NCBI RefSeq assembly: GCF_003208215.1
Contig: NZ_QKLW01000009.1
Location: forward strand, 1 to 64,000
Reading direction: 5' to 3'
Source of the DNA: Marinomonas alcarazii
Lineage (GTDB): Bacteria; Pseudomonadota; Gammaproteobacteria; Pseudomonadales; Marinomonadaceae
DNA length: 64,000 bases
A program made the position numbers and the translations under genes. Below the pieces are notes generated by a model. It was given only the letters and a program-made list of their open reading frames with translations, searched no databases and had not been told where the DNA came from. Shown here piece after piece: positions 46,450 to 55,973 of this stretch (the first letter of the stretch is position 1; every line of letters begins with the position of its first letter).

Positions 46450-47946
46450 CTAAGACTTTGCCGAGCGCAGGCGACGGTAAATAGGCACGAGACACAAGAT
46501 AACAAAGAGGCCAAATAGTCCCTTTGATAATGGCGAGTCAATCAAAGCCGTTAGGTCGCCTTGGTGAATCAGCAAAGTGAGTCGTAGGTTTTGCTCTATC
46601 ATGTTACCAAGCACAAGCCCTAACACGATTGGAGCTAGGGGAAAGTCCAGTCGGCTGAGAATGTAACCAAGGATGCCCATTCCGAACATAATCCACACAT
46701 TGAACATGTCATTTGAAAGGGCGTAAATCCCCACCAATGTTAGGCACATAATCATGGGAGCAAGGATTACTTGTGGTAAGCGCATTACTTGGGCAAAGAG
46801 ACGTGTTGCCACATTCCCACCTAGAGCAAAGAGCATGAAAGAGGTAAAGAGCATTTGCCACATGAAGCCGTACACAATGTCTGGTGTATCACGGAACAGC
46901 TGAGGGCCAGGTTGTAATCCATGCACTAACAGTCCGGCAAGGATGACGGCAGAGACGCCACTACCAGGTACGCCCAATACTAATGCAGGAATCATCGCAG
47001 CGGAGTTATCTGCATTGTTGCCTGTTTCTGCTGCGGCAACGCCACGAATATCACCTTTACCAAAACGATCTGTATTTTTGGCGGTACGTTGAACTTCATT
47101 GTAAGCGAGAAACGCAGCCATTGACCCACCTGTCGCAGGTAAGATGCCAACACCAATGCCGATCAAGGAAGAGCGTAACCACGTTGGTAATAAGAATTTG
47201 AAATTTTTAAAGAAACCATCATCAGGATGGCCTTTGATTTCGATTCGTTGAGTATTCTCGCTGAAGCGCTTTTCAATCATACGAATGGCAGGCGGAATGG
47301 CATAAAGCCCCGTTAGAATAACCAGCAGGTTAATGCCGTCAATCAGTTCGAGTCGCCCGAATGTGAAGCGTTGCTGTCCTGTTACAACATCGGATCCAAC
47401 TGTGCCTAATAGCAAACCAATGGCAGCAGCGATCAACCCTTTGATCGGGTCTTTTCCTAGCAGGATAGCGATAGATGACATGCCCAAGATCCCAAGCCAA
47501 AAATATTCAGCGGGACCAAACAGCAGGGTAACCATGACAAGTGGTGGTGCCAGCGCCATCAATGAGATAGCACTAAAAGCGCCACCAATCGCAGAGGACC
47601 AACAAGCCACTTTTAAGGCGAGAGCCGCACGGCCTTGCTTGGCTAATGGGTGACCATCAAAGGTGGTTACAATAGAAGGTGGCGTGCCTGGTACATTGAG
47701 CAAAATGGCGGGTACAGCACCGCCGTACATAGCGCCATTGTATATTCCAGCCATGATGCCGAGCGCTACCAGAGGCGTCATCGAGAAGGTCAGCGGAATT
47801 AAAACCGCAATCGCCATCGTCGCAGTCAGACCGGGAAGTGACCCAACGACCATCCCCGCCAAGGTACCAATGACCATAGCCAGAACATTATGCCATGCAA
47901 GAACAGCAGGAAGTGCATGAAAAATAGCTTGAAGCGTTTCCATCAT
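46450..47946 (-). CDS. tctA: Tripartite tricarboxylate transporter, large permease
   Basis: A 498-residue permease with about 11-12 membrane spans. The TctA signatures GSLPGLTATMAIAVLIPLTF and YGGAVPAILLNVPGTPPSIVTTFDGHPLAKQGRA are near the N-terminus, with the second related repeat GILPATGGSMAAFLAYNEVQR and GVAAAETGNNADNSAAMIP. It forms a secondary transporter with TctB and TctC. It is the last gene of the operon that starts with the CMD-type genes. Confidence 0.95.
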   Translation of the reverse strand: MMETLQAIFHALPAVLAWHNVLAMVIGTLAGMVVGSLPGLTATMAIAVLIPLTFSMTPLVALGIMAGIYNGAMYGGAVPAILLNVPGTPPSIVTTFDGHPLAKQGRAALALKVACWSSAIGGAFSAISLMALAPPLVMVTLLFGPAEYFWLGILGMSSIAILLGKDPIKGLIAAAIGLLLGTVGSDVVTGQQRFTFGRLELIDGINLLVILTGLYAIPPAIRMIEKRFSENTQRIEIKGHPDDGFFKNFKFLLPTWLRSSLIGIGVGILPATGGSMAAFLAYNEVQRTAKNTDRFGKGDIRGVAAAETGNNADNSAAMIPALVLGVPGSGVSAVILAGLLVHGLQPGPQLFRDTPDIVYGFMWQMLFTSFMLFALGGNVATRLFAQVMRLPQVILAPMIMCLTLVGIYALSNDMFNVWIMFGMGILGYILSRLDFPLAPIVLGLVLGNMIEQNLRLTLLIHQGDLTALIDSPLSKGLFGLFVILCLVPIYRRLRSAKS

Positions 47947-47952
47947 ATGTCC

Positions 47953-48426
47953 TTAAAAAGAAGTCGAGAGAAGCGTTATAAAGAACTCTTCTGGAAGAGG
48001 GCGTTCAAAAAGTGCCACAAAAATTGTGTACACAAAAAGACAAAACCCGACTGCTGAGAAGAAAAGAGGGATGGGTTTATTATATCCAGCGCCCCTCGCC
48101 ATGCTGATGATCAGGATGAATGAAGTAGTGAAAAAGCCAAGATAAGGCAGGATTAGAAAATAGAGCGCAAGCATCGCGAATCCGATAAGCATGCGTTTGC
48201 TAGAAATCGCAAATCGCCAGTTTTTGGCTTCTTGGTTATAAAAGTGTGCCGCTTTGCCTATGATGCCACGCACGAGTAATGCTGCAGATAATACACCGAT
48301 GATCAAAAGTAGAGCTGCAGGGAACATACGAGCATCCGTTGGCAGATCACTTATCTGAAACCATCCGAAAACTACCAGTAAAATCATGCCTAAGGCAGCA
48401 TAACACTCTGCCATACGAAAGCTCAT
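47953..48426 (-). CDS. tctB: Tripartite tricarboxylate transporter, small permease
   Basis: A 157-residue small membrane subunit with four hydrophobic segments (LGMILLVVFGWF, ALLLIIGVLSAALLV, LIGFAMLALYFLILPYLG, FFSAVGFCLFVYTIFVALFE). Sequence conservation in TctB is low; identification rests on size, topology and its place between tctC and tctA. Confidence 0.88.
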   Translation of the reverse strand: MSFRMAECYAALGMILLVVFGWFQISDLPTDARMFPAALLLIIGVLSAALLVRGIIGKAAHFYNQEAKNWRFAISSKRMLIGFAMLALYFLILPYLGFFTTSFILIISMARGAGYNKPIPLFFSAVGFCLFVYTIFVALFERPLPEEFFITLLSTSF

Positions 48427-48497
48427 AGAATCGCTCCTAATATAAAATCTAATAGGGCCAAAGCGTAACCGCTGTGGCCCATTGAAAGCCGTTTGGC

Positions 48498-49469
48498 TTA
48501 TTTACTCCAAGGCGTTGCAGCCCATGCAGCATCCAGTGATTTACTGACGTTAGTTAGAAAAGCGTCGTAATCTGAACCACCAAGATAATGCACTGGAACA
48601 CCAGCGGACTTAGCTTTAGCAAGGTATTCAGGGTCATTCACAGCTTTTTCTACCGCAGCCGACAAAATGGCCACTATTTTTGGGTCGGTTCCAGCAGGAA
48701 CAGCAAGACCGCGAGACGAGCCAGAGATCACATCCACACCTTGTTCACGGAATGTTGGTGTGTCTGGAGACATTGGACTGCGTTCTTCGCTCATGACACC
48801 AAGTAATCGCATAGAGCCATCTTCAACATATTCGTCTGCTTCAGACAAATTGAATGCCGCCACTTGAATGTGTCCGCCCAATAGTGCTGTACGCAAAGGC
48901 GCTGTTGCTCCGAATGGAACATGATTGAATTTTGCACCAGTTGCCGCTTCAACACCTAGAATCGCAATATGCTCAGATGAGCCGACGGAACCCGATGTGC
49001 CTATTGGTAATGCGCCGGGTTTGTTTTTACCGTAATCAACCAAATCTTGTAGGGTTTTTAATTTGCTGTCTGAACGCACAACAATGACACCTGGATCGTA
49101 CACAAGGTTGGCAACACCCGTGAAGCTTTTAGGTGAATAGGATGTATCGCGTTCGTAAGAGTAGCTGTACATGGCAGGCAGGTTAATAAACCCCATTGTG
49201 TAGCCGTCTTTTTTGCCTGCTGCTAGTAAGGAAAAACCGACTTCGCCACCAGCGCCTGGCTTGTTGATGATGACAAGATCTTCACCAAGGTATTTTTCGA
49301 TGTAAGGTTCGATAGTGCGTGCGGCAACGTCCGTTCCGCCACCTGGATTATAGGCGACGATGACATCAATGGATCTATCTGGAAAATCTTCAGCTATTGC
49401 TGCGCCTGAGCTCATCGCTGCAATACCAAGGGTCGCTAGAAGCGACAGTGAAAGTCTACGTTTAGTCAT
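48498..49469 (-). CDS. tctC: Tripartite tricarboxylate transporter, binding protein
   Basis: A 323-residue periplasmic Bug/TctC-type binding protein. The signal peptide ends near SSGAAIAEDFP. The mature start FPDRSIDVIVAYNPGGGTDVAART is the family hallmark of the ligand pocket, followed by VINKPGAGGEVG. The ligand is probably a carboxylate, identity unknown. I chose the ATG at 49469, preceded by AGGA; it overlaps the monooxygenase stop codon by eight bases, which ties uptake to oxidation. Confidence 0.94.
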   Translation of the reverse strand: MTKRRLSLSLLATLGIAAMSSGAAIAEDFPDRSIDVIVAYNPGGGTDVAARTIEPYIEKYLGEDLVIINKPGAGGEVGFSLLAAGKKDGYTMGFINLPAMYSYSYERDTSYSPKSFTGVANLVYDPGVIVVRSDSKLKTLQDLVDYGKNKPGALPIGTSGSVGSSEHIAILGVEAATGAKFNHVPFGATAPLRTALLGGHIQVAAFNLSEADEYVEDGSMRLLGVMSEERSPMSPDTPTFREQGVDVISGSSRGLAVPAGTDPKIVAILSAAVEKAVNDPEYLAKAKSAGVPVHYLGGSDYDAFLTNVSKSLDAAWAATPWSK

Positions 49470-50970
49470 GGGGGGGTCCTTTTGTAGTGGTTGGAGCATC
49501 TGAGCCGCTTATGCGGTCTTTTTCGGAAAGCAGCGTTTTACTTGCGTCTTCCCATTCGTCACCTTCAAGTTCTGCTTTGTCGTAAGCTTGAAGACGATCG
49601 AAGTAGATATCTGCATCACTGGTAAATAATGCAGAGACAATGCCTCGCATGAGTCGGTCTGCCCCAGCTGAAATGGCTGGAATATCACCTGACAGTTTGC
49701 CGTGAGACAACATGGCGGCATCATTGAAACAATGAATGTGCGATAGCATCGGGCAGCTGCCTTGGGTCTTTTCAAGAAACTCGAAGGCGTCGCCTAAATA
49801 GGGGGCATTGAGCATAGCGGAAATGGGCTTGCCCATTGATGGATCATAAATGCCATCTTGCCAAGTGCGAATGTGTTCAGCAAAAGCGGCAAACTCCGGT
49901 CGCCCTGTGAAATCGTTACGAAAGCCTGTTGCGGCAATGATAAAGTCTGCCTGAAATGTATGCAGCGGTGTTTTTACTGCGATTTGATTTTCAGTTTCCG
50001 TAACATCTTCAACTGGGCAGCCTAAAAATGTCCGCGCATTTTCATGTTCTGTAACGCGTAATGTGGATGGACGCGGTGGTGGTACTTGCTGATCATTGAC
50101 GTAGGCAAAGTATTTGTACTTCCAGTCGTCAGGCAAGTAACGCATGCCGTTCACGACACCTTGTGAGCTAATCCCTGTCATTTTATTGATGCGCGGCATT
50201 TCTTTGCGGCGTATTAGCATATCGACCTGCGCGGCACCTGCTTCAAGAGCCGTCGCAGCGTTGTCCATTGCTGATGCACCAGCACCGATCACAATCACGC
50301 GTTTGCCTTTTAAAGCGGTAAAATCGATAGGGTCGGCACTATGAGCCCAATATTTGCGGTTTAGCTTCTGCAAAAAGCTTGGTACAGCACCACCACCTAG
50401 ACCAGACCGCCCGGTAGCCAGAACAAGGTGACGACAGTATTTAGTGTGAATCCCCGTGCTGTCTTCAATCTTAACGACGATAATATTTTCACCCGCGTCT
50501 TCAACATCAAACACGCGAGTTTCGTTCTGTACCGGAAGTGATAGTACATCACGATACCAACGTAGGTAGTCCATCCAAACATTTTTTGGGGCAAGGGTCA
50601 GTTCCTCAAAACCTTCTTCGCCCCATTGGGCTTCAAACCAAGCGCGAAAGGTAAGAGATGGAATGCCAAGGCAAGGACCAGCCAGTGTTTTTGGGGAACG
50701 TAGGGTTTCCATTCGGGCAAACGTTTCCCAAGGTCCCTCATATCCTTTTGGCGCGGTATCGTACAGGACAATATTATCCACTCCGGCCAATTTAAGCTTA
50801 GCTGCGCCAGCTAGGCCACACATACCCGCACCAACAAAAATCACATCCAACACACGCTGTCCGTTGTGATGTTTTTCCTCTACCCAAGACTTTGCCGGTA
50901 GCTCCAAAAGCGTAAGGTCTTTGGCAACTCGTTGGTTCAGCATGGCGATGCCGTCATGGTTATATGTCAT
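49462..50970 (-). CDS. FAD/NADPH-dependent monooxygenase (class B flavin type)
   Basis: A 502-residue flavoprotein with two Rossmann motifs: FAD-binding VGAGMCGLAGAAKL near residue 50 and NADPH-binding VIGAGASAMDNAATAL near residue 230. A GFRNDFTGRPEFA segment lies in the C-terminal half. This matches class B monooxygenases (FMO/Baeyer-Villiger-like), though the canonical FxGxxxHxxxW fingerprint is not obvious; the nearest equivalent is LNRKYWAHSAD. It sits between CMD-type genes and tctC in one operon, suggesting it oxidises the imported compound or a derived one. Confidence 0.85.
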   Translation of the reverse strand: MTYNHDGIAMLNQRVAKDLTLLELPAKSWVEEKHHNGQRVLDVIFVGAGMCGLAGAAKLKLAGVDNIVLYDTAPKGYEGPWETFARMETLRSPKTLAGPCLGIPSLTFRAWFEAQWGEEGFEELTLAPKNVWMDYLRWYRDVLSLPVQNETRVFDVEDAGENIIVVKIEDSTGIHTKYCRHLVLATGRSGLGGGAVPSFLQKLNRKYWAHSADPIDFTALKGKRVIVIGAGASAMDNAATALEAGAAQVDMLIRRKEMPRINKMTGISSQGVVNGMRYLPDDWKYKYFAYVNDQQVPPPRPSTLRVTEHENARTFLGCPVEDVTETENQIAVKTPLHTFQADFIIAATGFRNDFTGRPEFAAFAEHIRTWQDGIYDPSMGKPISAMLNAPYLGDAFEFLEKTQGSCPMLSHIHCFNDAAMLSHGKLSGDIPAISAGADRLMRGIVSALFTSDADIYFDRLQAYDKAELEGDEWEDASKTLLSEKDRISGSDAPTTTKGPPHD

Positions 50971-50981
50971 GTTAACGCCTC

Positions 50982-51545
50982 TTAGTTGGAGTGTCCTAGG
51001 GGATGCATAAGTCGATTGGCCCAGCCAAAAATGGCGATAGCGTGAATTAGGTCGATGATTTCAAGTTGATCGAGGCCTGCATCTCTAAGTGCCTCTAGGT
51101 GTGAATGATCGGCCTTGGGCGGTGTCGCTGTTAACGCAAAGGAAAAATCAAGGATCGCTTTGTCACGTTTGGATAAGGTGTCTGTGCGCTCAGCAAAAAG
51201 TGCAGAAGTTACCTCGGTTGAATTTGTTAACTTTGCATGTTGGCGAGCATGTACGTTTGCGCAGTAGCGACAACCATTGATGATTGATGCGCCAAGAGCA
51301 CCAAGTTCGCGGTCTTCTCGGGGCAACCCCCCTTCGACATACATTATGTCGTTAAATAAAGTGGTGCGAGAGACGTAGCTCTCTGGGTCATGGGCCAGTG
51401 TGCGCACATAAGGTGACACTTTTTTTGCGGATGGCGTTACCTTCATCGCTGCTAATTGTTCTTCCGTCGCATCAGCTATCTCTACTGGAGGCAAATACGG
51501 AGTCCAGGTTAAAGGCTTTAATTTTATTTGGACAATTGAATTCAT
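50982..51545 (-). CDS. AhpD/CMD-family alkylhydroperoxidase domain protein
   Basis: A 188-residue carboxymuconolactone-decarboxylase-fold protein. The redox/proton relay motif reads NGCRYCANVHARQHAKL, close to the CxxC...H of AhpD peroxidase-related proteins. It resembles the TIGR04030 (Avi_7169) group, whose members occur beside TIGR04029 proteins, as here. The ATG at 51545 overlaps the preceding stop by four bases. It is probably an oxidative or decarboxylating step in the same pathway; the substrate is unknown. Confidence 0.83.
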   Translation of the reverse strand: MNSIVQIKLKPLTWTPYLPPVEIADATEEQLAAMKVTPSAKKVSPYVRTLAHDPESYVSRTTLFNDIMYVEGGLPREDRELGALGASIINGCRYCANVHARQHAKLTNSTEVTSALFAERTDTLSKRDKAILDFSFALTATPPKADHSHLEALRDAGLDQLEIIDLIHAIAIFGWANRLMHPLGHSN

Positions 51546-52024
51546 GCTGATGCCTTCATTAGTGATAGACCATGTGTTAAGCGGATCTGAAAGCAGGCAT
51601 AGGCACAAAGCTCTGATATGGCGATGATTTGCGGTACAGAGAAGCCAACTGACTGAAGGTCTGACAGGTGCTTCTCAGATGCTTTGTCGGGCTCTGACGC
51701 AATCATATCGACATGTTTCGCAAGCATTGCCAATTTTGGATCTTCACTGGATTCACCATTAGAAAATGCGAGTAGGGCTTTATCTTTCGGAACAGGATAT
51801 TCTTTGAGAAGGTCGTCTGGTTTTGCCGCGGTTTTTGTGATTCTGCGAGCGACAGCTGCGCGTAAGTCATAGCTTAAATCAAGAGGATTTTGAGGGGTTA
51901 ATACTGCTCTACGGCAGCTTTTTGCGCCTTCGTAAAATTCTGGTCGGAGTGTTTGGATGGTTTTATCCAACGTGTTGGGCGCGTTTTCCGTATTATTGTC
52001 TATGACATCTGGAGTATCGATCAT
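51542..52024 (-). CDS. CMD-domain protein (TIGR04029/Avi_7170-like)
   Basis: A 160-residue CMD-fold protein and first gene of the operon. It has DLSYDLRAAVARRITK and a C-terminal IAISELCAYACFQIRLTHGLSLM region. The CxxC pair of active AhpD proteins is absent here, so it may be a structural partner of the next gene product. AGGGA is well placed before the ATG. It is divergent from a LysR gene with a 119-bp gap. Confidence 0.78.
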   Translation of the reverse strand: MIDTPDVIDNNTENAPNTLDKTIQTLRPEFYEGAKSCRRAVLTPQNPLDLSYDLRAAVARRITKTAAKPDDLLKEYPVPKDKALLAFSNGESSEDPKLAMLAKHVDMIASEPDKASEKHLSDLQSVGFSVPQIIAISELCAYACFQIRLTHGLSLMKASA

Positions 52025-52143
52025 TTGATTTCCCTTTGTAATTAACGCCTCAATATTTATGTGTATTATGACTAAAATGGATTGTAAGTGCTTTTTTATG
52101 CCTTTAATGTACTATGCATTAAATAGATCATACGGAGATATGT

Positions 52144-53055
52144 ATGTCAAATAAGAATAATGAGATGCCAGATATTCGCGGTATTCAAGCGTTTGTTGCC
52201 GTTATGGCATCGGGTTCAATGACTGGTGCAGCAAAACAATTAGGCATTGGGCAGCCTATTATTACTCGGGTGATTCGTGATTTAGAGGCCACTATTGGCT
52301 TTCCTGTTTTTGAGCGTAATGGCCCGCGCATTTCGCCAACCCCTAAAGGTTTACGTTTTTTTGAAGAAGCCCAGCGGCTTTTGGCAGGTTATGAACAGCT
52401 AGCTGATCGTGCCGCGGCGATCCGTGATACACAGGTACGCTCTCTGACTATTGCGGCAACACCTACAATGGCAGCAGGTCTTGTTCCTACTATGCTTTCT
52501 TTGATGGAAGGTGGGCTTCCTGCCATGGTTTCTTTGATGACATTGGATGCGGAGCATCTCGCTCAAGCTTTGCAGTCTGGCGCGGTAGATTATGGCGTTT
52601 GCGCCTTGCCATTATCCCATGCAGGTTTAGATTGTTTAGCAATATCTAGCTCACGATTAGTGGCGGTGTTACCTGAAGATGATGCTTTGCAGGCTGTATC
52701 CTTTGATCTATTTGCTGAAAGACGTCTTTTGACGCTCGCCAATAGCTACCGAATTCGCCACAAAATCGACATGGTGCTGAATGAAAAATGCGTTGTGGCG
52801 AATGAGGTGATGTCTAGCAATAATTCTCTTAATGCTATTTTAGCGGCTCGAGAAGGGCTTGGGATTGCGATTGTGGATCCTGTTTCGGCATACGGTATAG
52901 GCCTTAGAGGCATCAAGGTTGTACCAACTGAGCAAGACATTCCTTACGAATGGGCTTTGTTTCGTCGCGTTGGACTAGATGACATGTCTTTTGATGATAT
53001 TTTAAGGAAAGGCTTTCTTGAGGCGTCTGAAAAAATTTCTGCACAAGTTTTATAA
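52144..53055 (+). CDS. LysR-family regulator divergent from the CMD-FMO-tct operon
   Basis: A 303-residue LysR protein with an HTH at residues about 10-70 (IQAFVAVMASGSMTGAAKQL, GIGQPIITRVIRDLEATIGF) and a ligand-binding domain. The ATG has GGAG seven bases upstream. Its divergent position with a 119-bp shared region makes it the likely regulator of the six-gene transport and oxidation operon. Confidence 0.9.
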   Translation: MSNKNNEMPDIRGIQAFVAVMASGSMTGAAKQLGIGQPIITRVIRDLEATIGFPVFERNGPRISPTPKGLRFFEEAQRLLAGYEQLADRAAAIRDTQVRSLTIAATPTMAAGLVPTMLSLMEGGLPAMVSLMTLDAEHLAQALQSGAVDYGVCALPLSHAGLDCLAISSSRLVAVLPEDDALQAVSFDLFAERRLLTLANSYRIRHKIDMVLNEKCVVANEVMSSNNSLNAILAAREGLGIAIVDPVSAYGIGLRGIKVVPTEQDIPYEWALFRRVGLDDMSFDDILRKGFLEASEKISAQVL

Positions 53056-53160
53056 CCTGTTAGGCTAAGCTTATTTTCAGTGGTGTTTGTTTGAGGCTTA
53101 CTTTTTAGCTTCAATAAACAATAAATTTTGGAGCATTTCCGAAAAGCCGAGGGTTGAAAC

Positions 53161-54333
53161 GTGATCAGACAAGCAAGACGTATTAATGGTTATTACCTTG
53201 CTGTGTTCGTGGCGATTGTATTCTCTTGGTGGGGCTTTTTAGATACTAAGGCGGCTGATTATATTTCCTCATCTTTGGTGCAGGCGTTCGGTGCGTTTGG
53301 TTTAGCCAAGCTGTTTAATGCGACGGTATCGGTGCTGCAAAGCATTCAAATTAGCGTGTTTGTCAGCTCGGTGACCATTGGTGAGTTATTAGACCCATTT
53401 AACGACATGGTGGAAGACTTCTCTAGCGTGATGAAAGTGGCCGTGTCATCGCTTATTTTCCAGAGCATTTTGTTAAAAATCATTGCTACTGTGTATTTCA
53501 AAGTCTTTGTTACCTTGTCGGGTTTGTTGTTTGGTTATTTGTATTGGACAAAGAGCCGTTTTACCGAAGTGGCTTATAAAGTCTTTGTGACGGCGGTTGG
53601 TGCGAAGTTTTTATTGGTGCTGGTGGTGTTGTTATCGGCCTTGGTGGATGTGTCTTTTTTGAATGAAGAAAAGACGCAAGCGATCGATAAAATCCAAGTG
53701 CATTCTAATGAGATGAACGAAGTGACCACGGGGCTAGGCGTTGCTGCGGATCTTAAGCAGTCTCTCGATAAAGATAAACAGCTATTACAAATTCAGTTAG
53801 ATGAAGCGCAACAAGCCTTATCGAAACATGACGAGCGTTTGGTGGATTTAACCGCTCAGAACGAGTCTTTGAATCGCTTAATATCAGCGCGTAAAGAGAC
53901 ATTATCTACTTTGGATATTCTGTTTAATAACGACGACACTCTGGCTGGGTTACGAACACAACAAAGCCTTTTAATGGCCGAGCGTCAACGAGCAGAGCAA
54001 GACATCAAAATATCGCAAAACAAGGTTGAGACACTGCGACAATCCATCAACGACTTGGGCAATATTACTTTAGAAGACCAAGGCTTTTTCTCATCGCTCA
54101 AACCAAACCCATTTGGCTTAAGCAATTTCAAAGACAAGATCAGCGAGTATGTAGAAACCCTCAATGGCTTGGTAAACGACTTCCTGACTTTGTTGGCGTT
54201 GTTTGCCTTTAATACTGTATTGATCCCAGTGTTATTTCTCTATTTGGGCGCAAAAGGCTTCAAATTAGTGTGGCAAATGAAGCCGTCTGACTTAATAGCG
54301 CGAGCCAAAAAAGGTGTGAAAGACAACCTATAA
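53161..54333 (+). CDS. Membrane protein with extracytoplasmic coiled coil, unknown function
   Basis: I do not recognise this 390-residue protein. It starts with GTG. Hydrophobic segments lie at about residues 12-28, 40-70, 95-130 and 142-165. A Gln/Glu/Lys-rich heptad region follows at about 185-310 (QSLDKDKQLLQIQLDEAQQAL). A last pair of spans near 340-370 ends in a basic tail. The layout suggests a coiled-coil domain held between membrane anchors, possibly a scaffold or envelope protein. It is monocistronic and convergent with nhaR. Confidence 0.7.
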   Translation: MIRQARRINGYYLAVFVAIVFSWWGFLDTKAADYISSSLVQAFGAFGLAKLFNATVSVLQSIQISVFVSSVTIGELLDPFNDMVEDFSSVMKVAVSSLIFQSILLKIIATVYFKVFVTLSGLLFGYLYWTKSRFTEVAYKVFVTAVGAKFLLVLVVLLSALVDVSFLNEEKTQAIDKIQVHSNEMNEVTTGLGVAADLKQSLDKDKQLLQIQLDEAQQALSKHDERLVDLTAQNESLNRLISARKETLSTLDILFNNDDTLAGLRTQQSLLMAERQRAEQDIKISQNKVETLRQSINDLGNITLEDQGFFSSLKPNPFGLSNFKDKISEYVETLNGLVNDFLTLLALFAFNTVLIPVLFLYLGAKGFKLVWQMKPSDLIARAKKGVKDNL

Positions 54334-54347
54334 TAGCTCGGCTATTT

Positions 54348-55244
54348 TTATTTATGTCTTAACCAGCCTTTCGCAGCGTCTGTGATGGCAATAATAGAAG
54401 GATTAGAGAGGCGTTGCTCGGTAGCAATGGCGAAGAACTGCTCGCGTATTTCTTCCGTGCTACCGATGATCTCCACCTGAAACTGCTTCGCCACCTCCAT
54501 CGCAATGGCCGATGGGACGATAAACACGCCAGCGCCTGCTTGACCAAAGGTTTTCATCAAGGCTCTGTCGTCAAATTCCCCCATAATTTTCGGATGAATA
54601 TGGTGCTTTTCTAGCCATTGTAAGAGTTGAATTTGTATTAACGATTGATCGCTCGGAATCAAAAAAGGTGTGCCTATTAGGCTCTTTGGAAAATCCGCTT
54701 TACCTTGTTCTATTAGATTTGGTGCTGCCATAAAAGACGTACCACATTCGCCCAAAAAGTGATTAAAACCACGCACACTCAAATGCGATGGAATCGGACC
54801 ATCAGCAATAATAAGATCCAATTTATGCAAGGCTAATTCGCCCAATAAATTCTCTAAGCTGTTTTCTTTGCAGACAAGTCGTACCGGATTTTCTAACGTC
54901 ATGGCTGGCGCTAATAATCGATAAGCGATGGATTTTGGTATCGAATCCGCAATGCCGACGCGCAGTAATTGCGTTCTATCGGTGGATGCGATGCGCACCG
55001 ATTGTTCCAGCTCGCTGCCTAAGGAAAAAATCTCATCGGCGTAACTTAATACCATGTGACCAGTATCTGTTAATTCTAGGTTGCGTCCGACTTTGTTAAA
55101 TAAGGCTTTTCCCAGCTGTTCTTCTAATAAGCTGATTTGTCCACTGATGGTTTGTGGCGTTATGTGCAAATGTTCACTGGCTTTTGTAATGCTGCCTTGC
55201 CTCGCCACCATCCAAAAATAATGCAAATGCTTGAAATTGATCAT
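54348..55244 (-). CDS. nhaR: Transcriptional activator NhaR
   Basis: A 298-residue LysR protein matching NhaR closely: FKHLHYFWMVARQGSITKAS, LHITPQTISGQISLLEEQLG and the effector-domain block GEFDDRALMKTFGQAGAGVF. NhaR responds to sodium and pH and controls nhaA and other genes. No nhaA is in the window, which is not unusual. Confidence 0.88.
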   Translation of the reverse strand: MINFKHLHYFWMVARQGSITKASEHLHITPQTISGQISLLEEQLGKALFNKVGRNLELTDTGHMVLSYADEIFSLGSELEQSVRIASTDRTQLLRVGIADSIPKSIAYRLLAPAMTLENPVRLVCKENSLENLLGELALHKLDLIIADGPIPSHLSVRGFNHFLGECGTSFMAAPNLIEQGKADFPKSLIGTPFLIPSDQSLIQIQLLQWLEKHHIHPKIMGEFDDRALMKTFGQAGAGVFIVPSAIAMEVAKQFQVEIIGSTEEIREQFFAIATEQRLSNPSIIAITDAAKGWLRHK

Positions 55245-55369
55245 ATTTCACCAATACTTCGAGAAAAGCTGATTGTTTACATAAATAATTCGATTATATC
55301 TTATGGGATTTTGTGAGTAACTTGAAGTTTCCAACATAACTTACTCATTCATGAGTGAAGGAGAACAAG

Positions 55370-55783
55370 ATGAGAATCAAAGTACAAGCGCGTCGTCTAG
55401 CTCTTACCAAAAGCCTAAAAGCGTATGTGAAACGTCGTCTTAATTTTGCCTTGAATTCCCGTTATGACAATATTCAAAAAGTGACGGTCACGCTTACCGA
55501 CGTGAACGGTCCTAAAGGTGGTGAAGACAAACACTGCCAAGTTCTGGTTAAACTCAATGGCCAGAAAGAAGTGGTAATTAGTGAACAACAAGCGGATCTA
55601 TATTGTGCCATAGACAGTGCCGCTAGCCGTACAAGTCGCACAGTGACACGACGTATCGAGCGATTACAGCACAAAGCCACGCGCCTAAAAGCCGCTTTCC
55701 ATAAGATGAGACCGCAGAAGAAAATGCCGCGTGACATCTATGAAGAATACGAAGACGAATACGGCTATTACCAACATGCCTGA
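55370..55783 (+). CDS. HPF/RaiA-like ribosome-associated protein
   Basis: A 137-residue protein of the ribosome hibernation/sigma-54 modulation superfamily. A beta-alpha-beta core is visible: MRIKVQARRLALTKSLKAYV, VTVTLTDVNGPKGGEDKHC, then VVISEQQADLYCAIDSAASR and a basic helix. A highly charged tail (EEYEDEYGYYQ) follows. The ATG at 55370 has GAAGGAG seven bases upstream. Association with ribosomes is inferred from the family. Confidence 0.85.
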   Translation: MRIKVQARRLALTKSLKAYVKRRLNFALNSRYDNIQKVTVTLTDVNGPKGGEDKHCQVLVKLNGQKEVVISEQQADLYCAIDSAASRTSRTVTRRIERLQHKATRLKAAFHKMRPQKKMPRDIYEEYEDEYGYYQHA

Positions 55784-55827
55784 GTAACAAACTCGATTCC
55801 CTGAACCGATAGGTGTAACAAACGGCC

Positions 55828-55859
55828 AAGGCGAACCCATAAACGGGTTCGCCTTTTTT
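55828..55859 (+). terminator. Terminator after the HPF-like gene
   Basis: An 11-bp perfect stem, AAGGCGAACCC/GGGTTCGCCTT, with a 6-nt loop and a T run, 44 bp after the stop codon. Confidence 0.92.
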
Positions 55860-55973
55860 GGGCTCTAAATACGCTATATTATTAATCAGTCATCTTTTTT
55901 TTGTTTCATTGCGTATAGTCTGTATTGTAAGAATTAGCGACGTTCGTTCCCGATAAGACAATAAGGAGATTAT

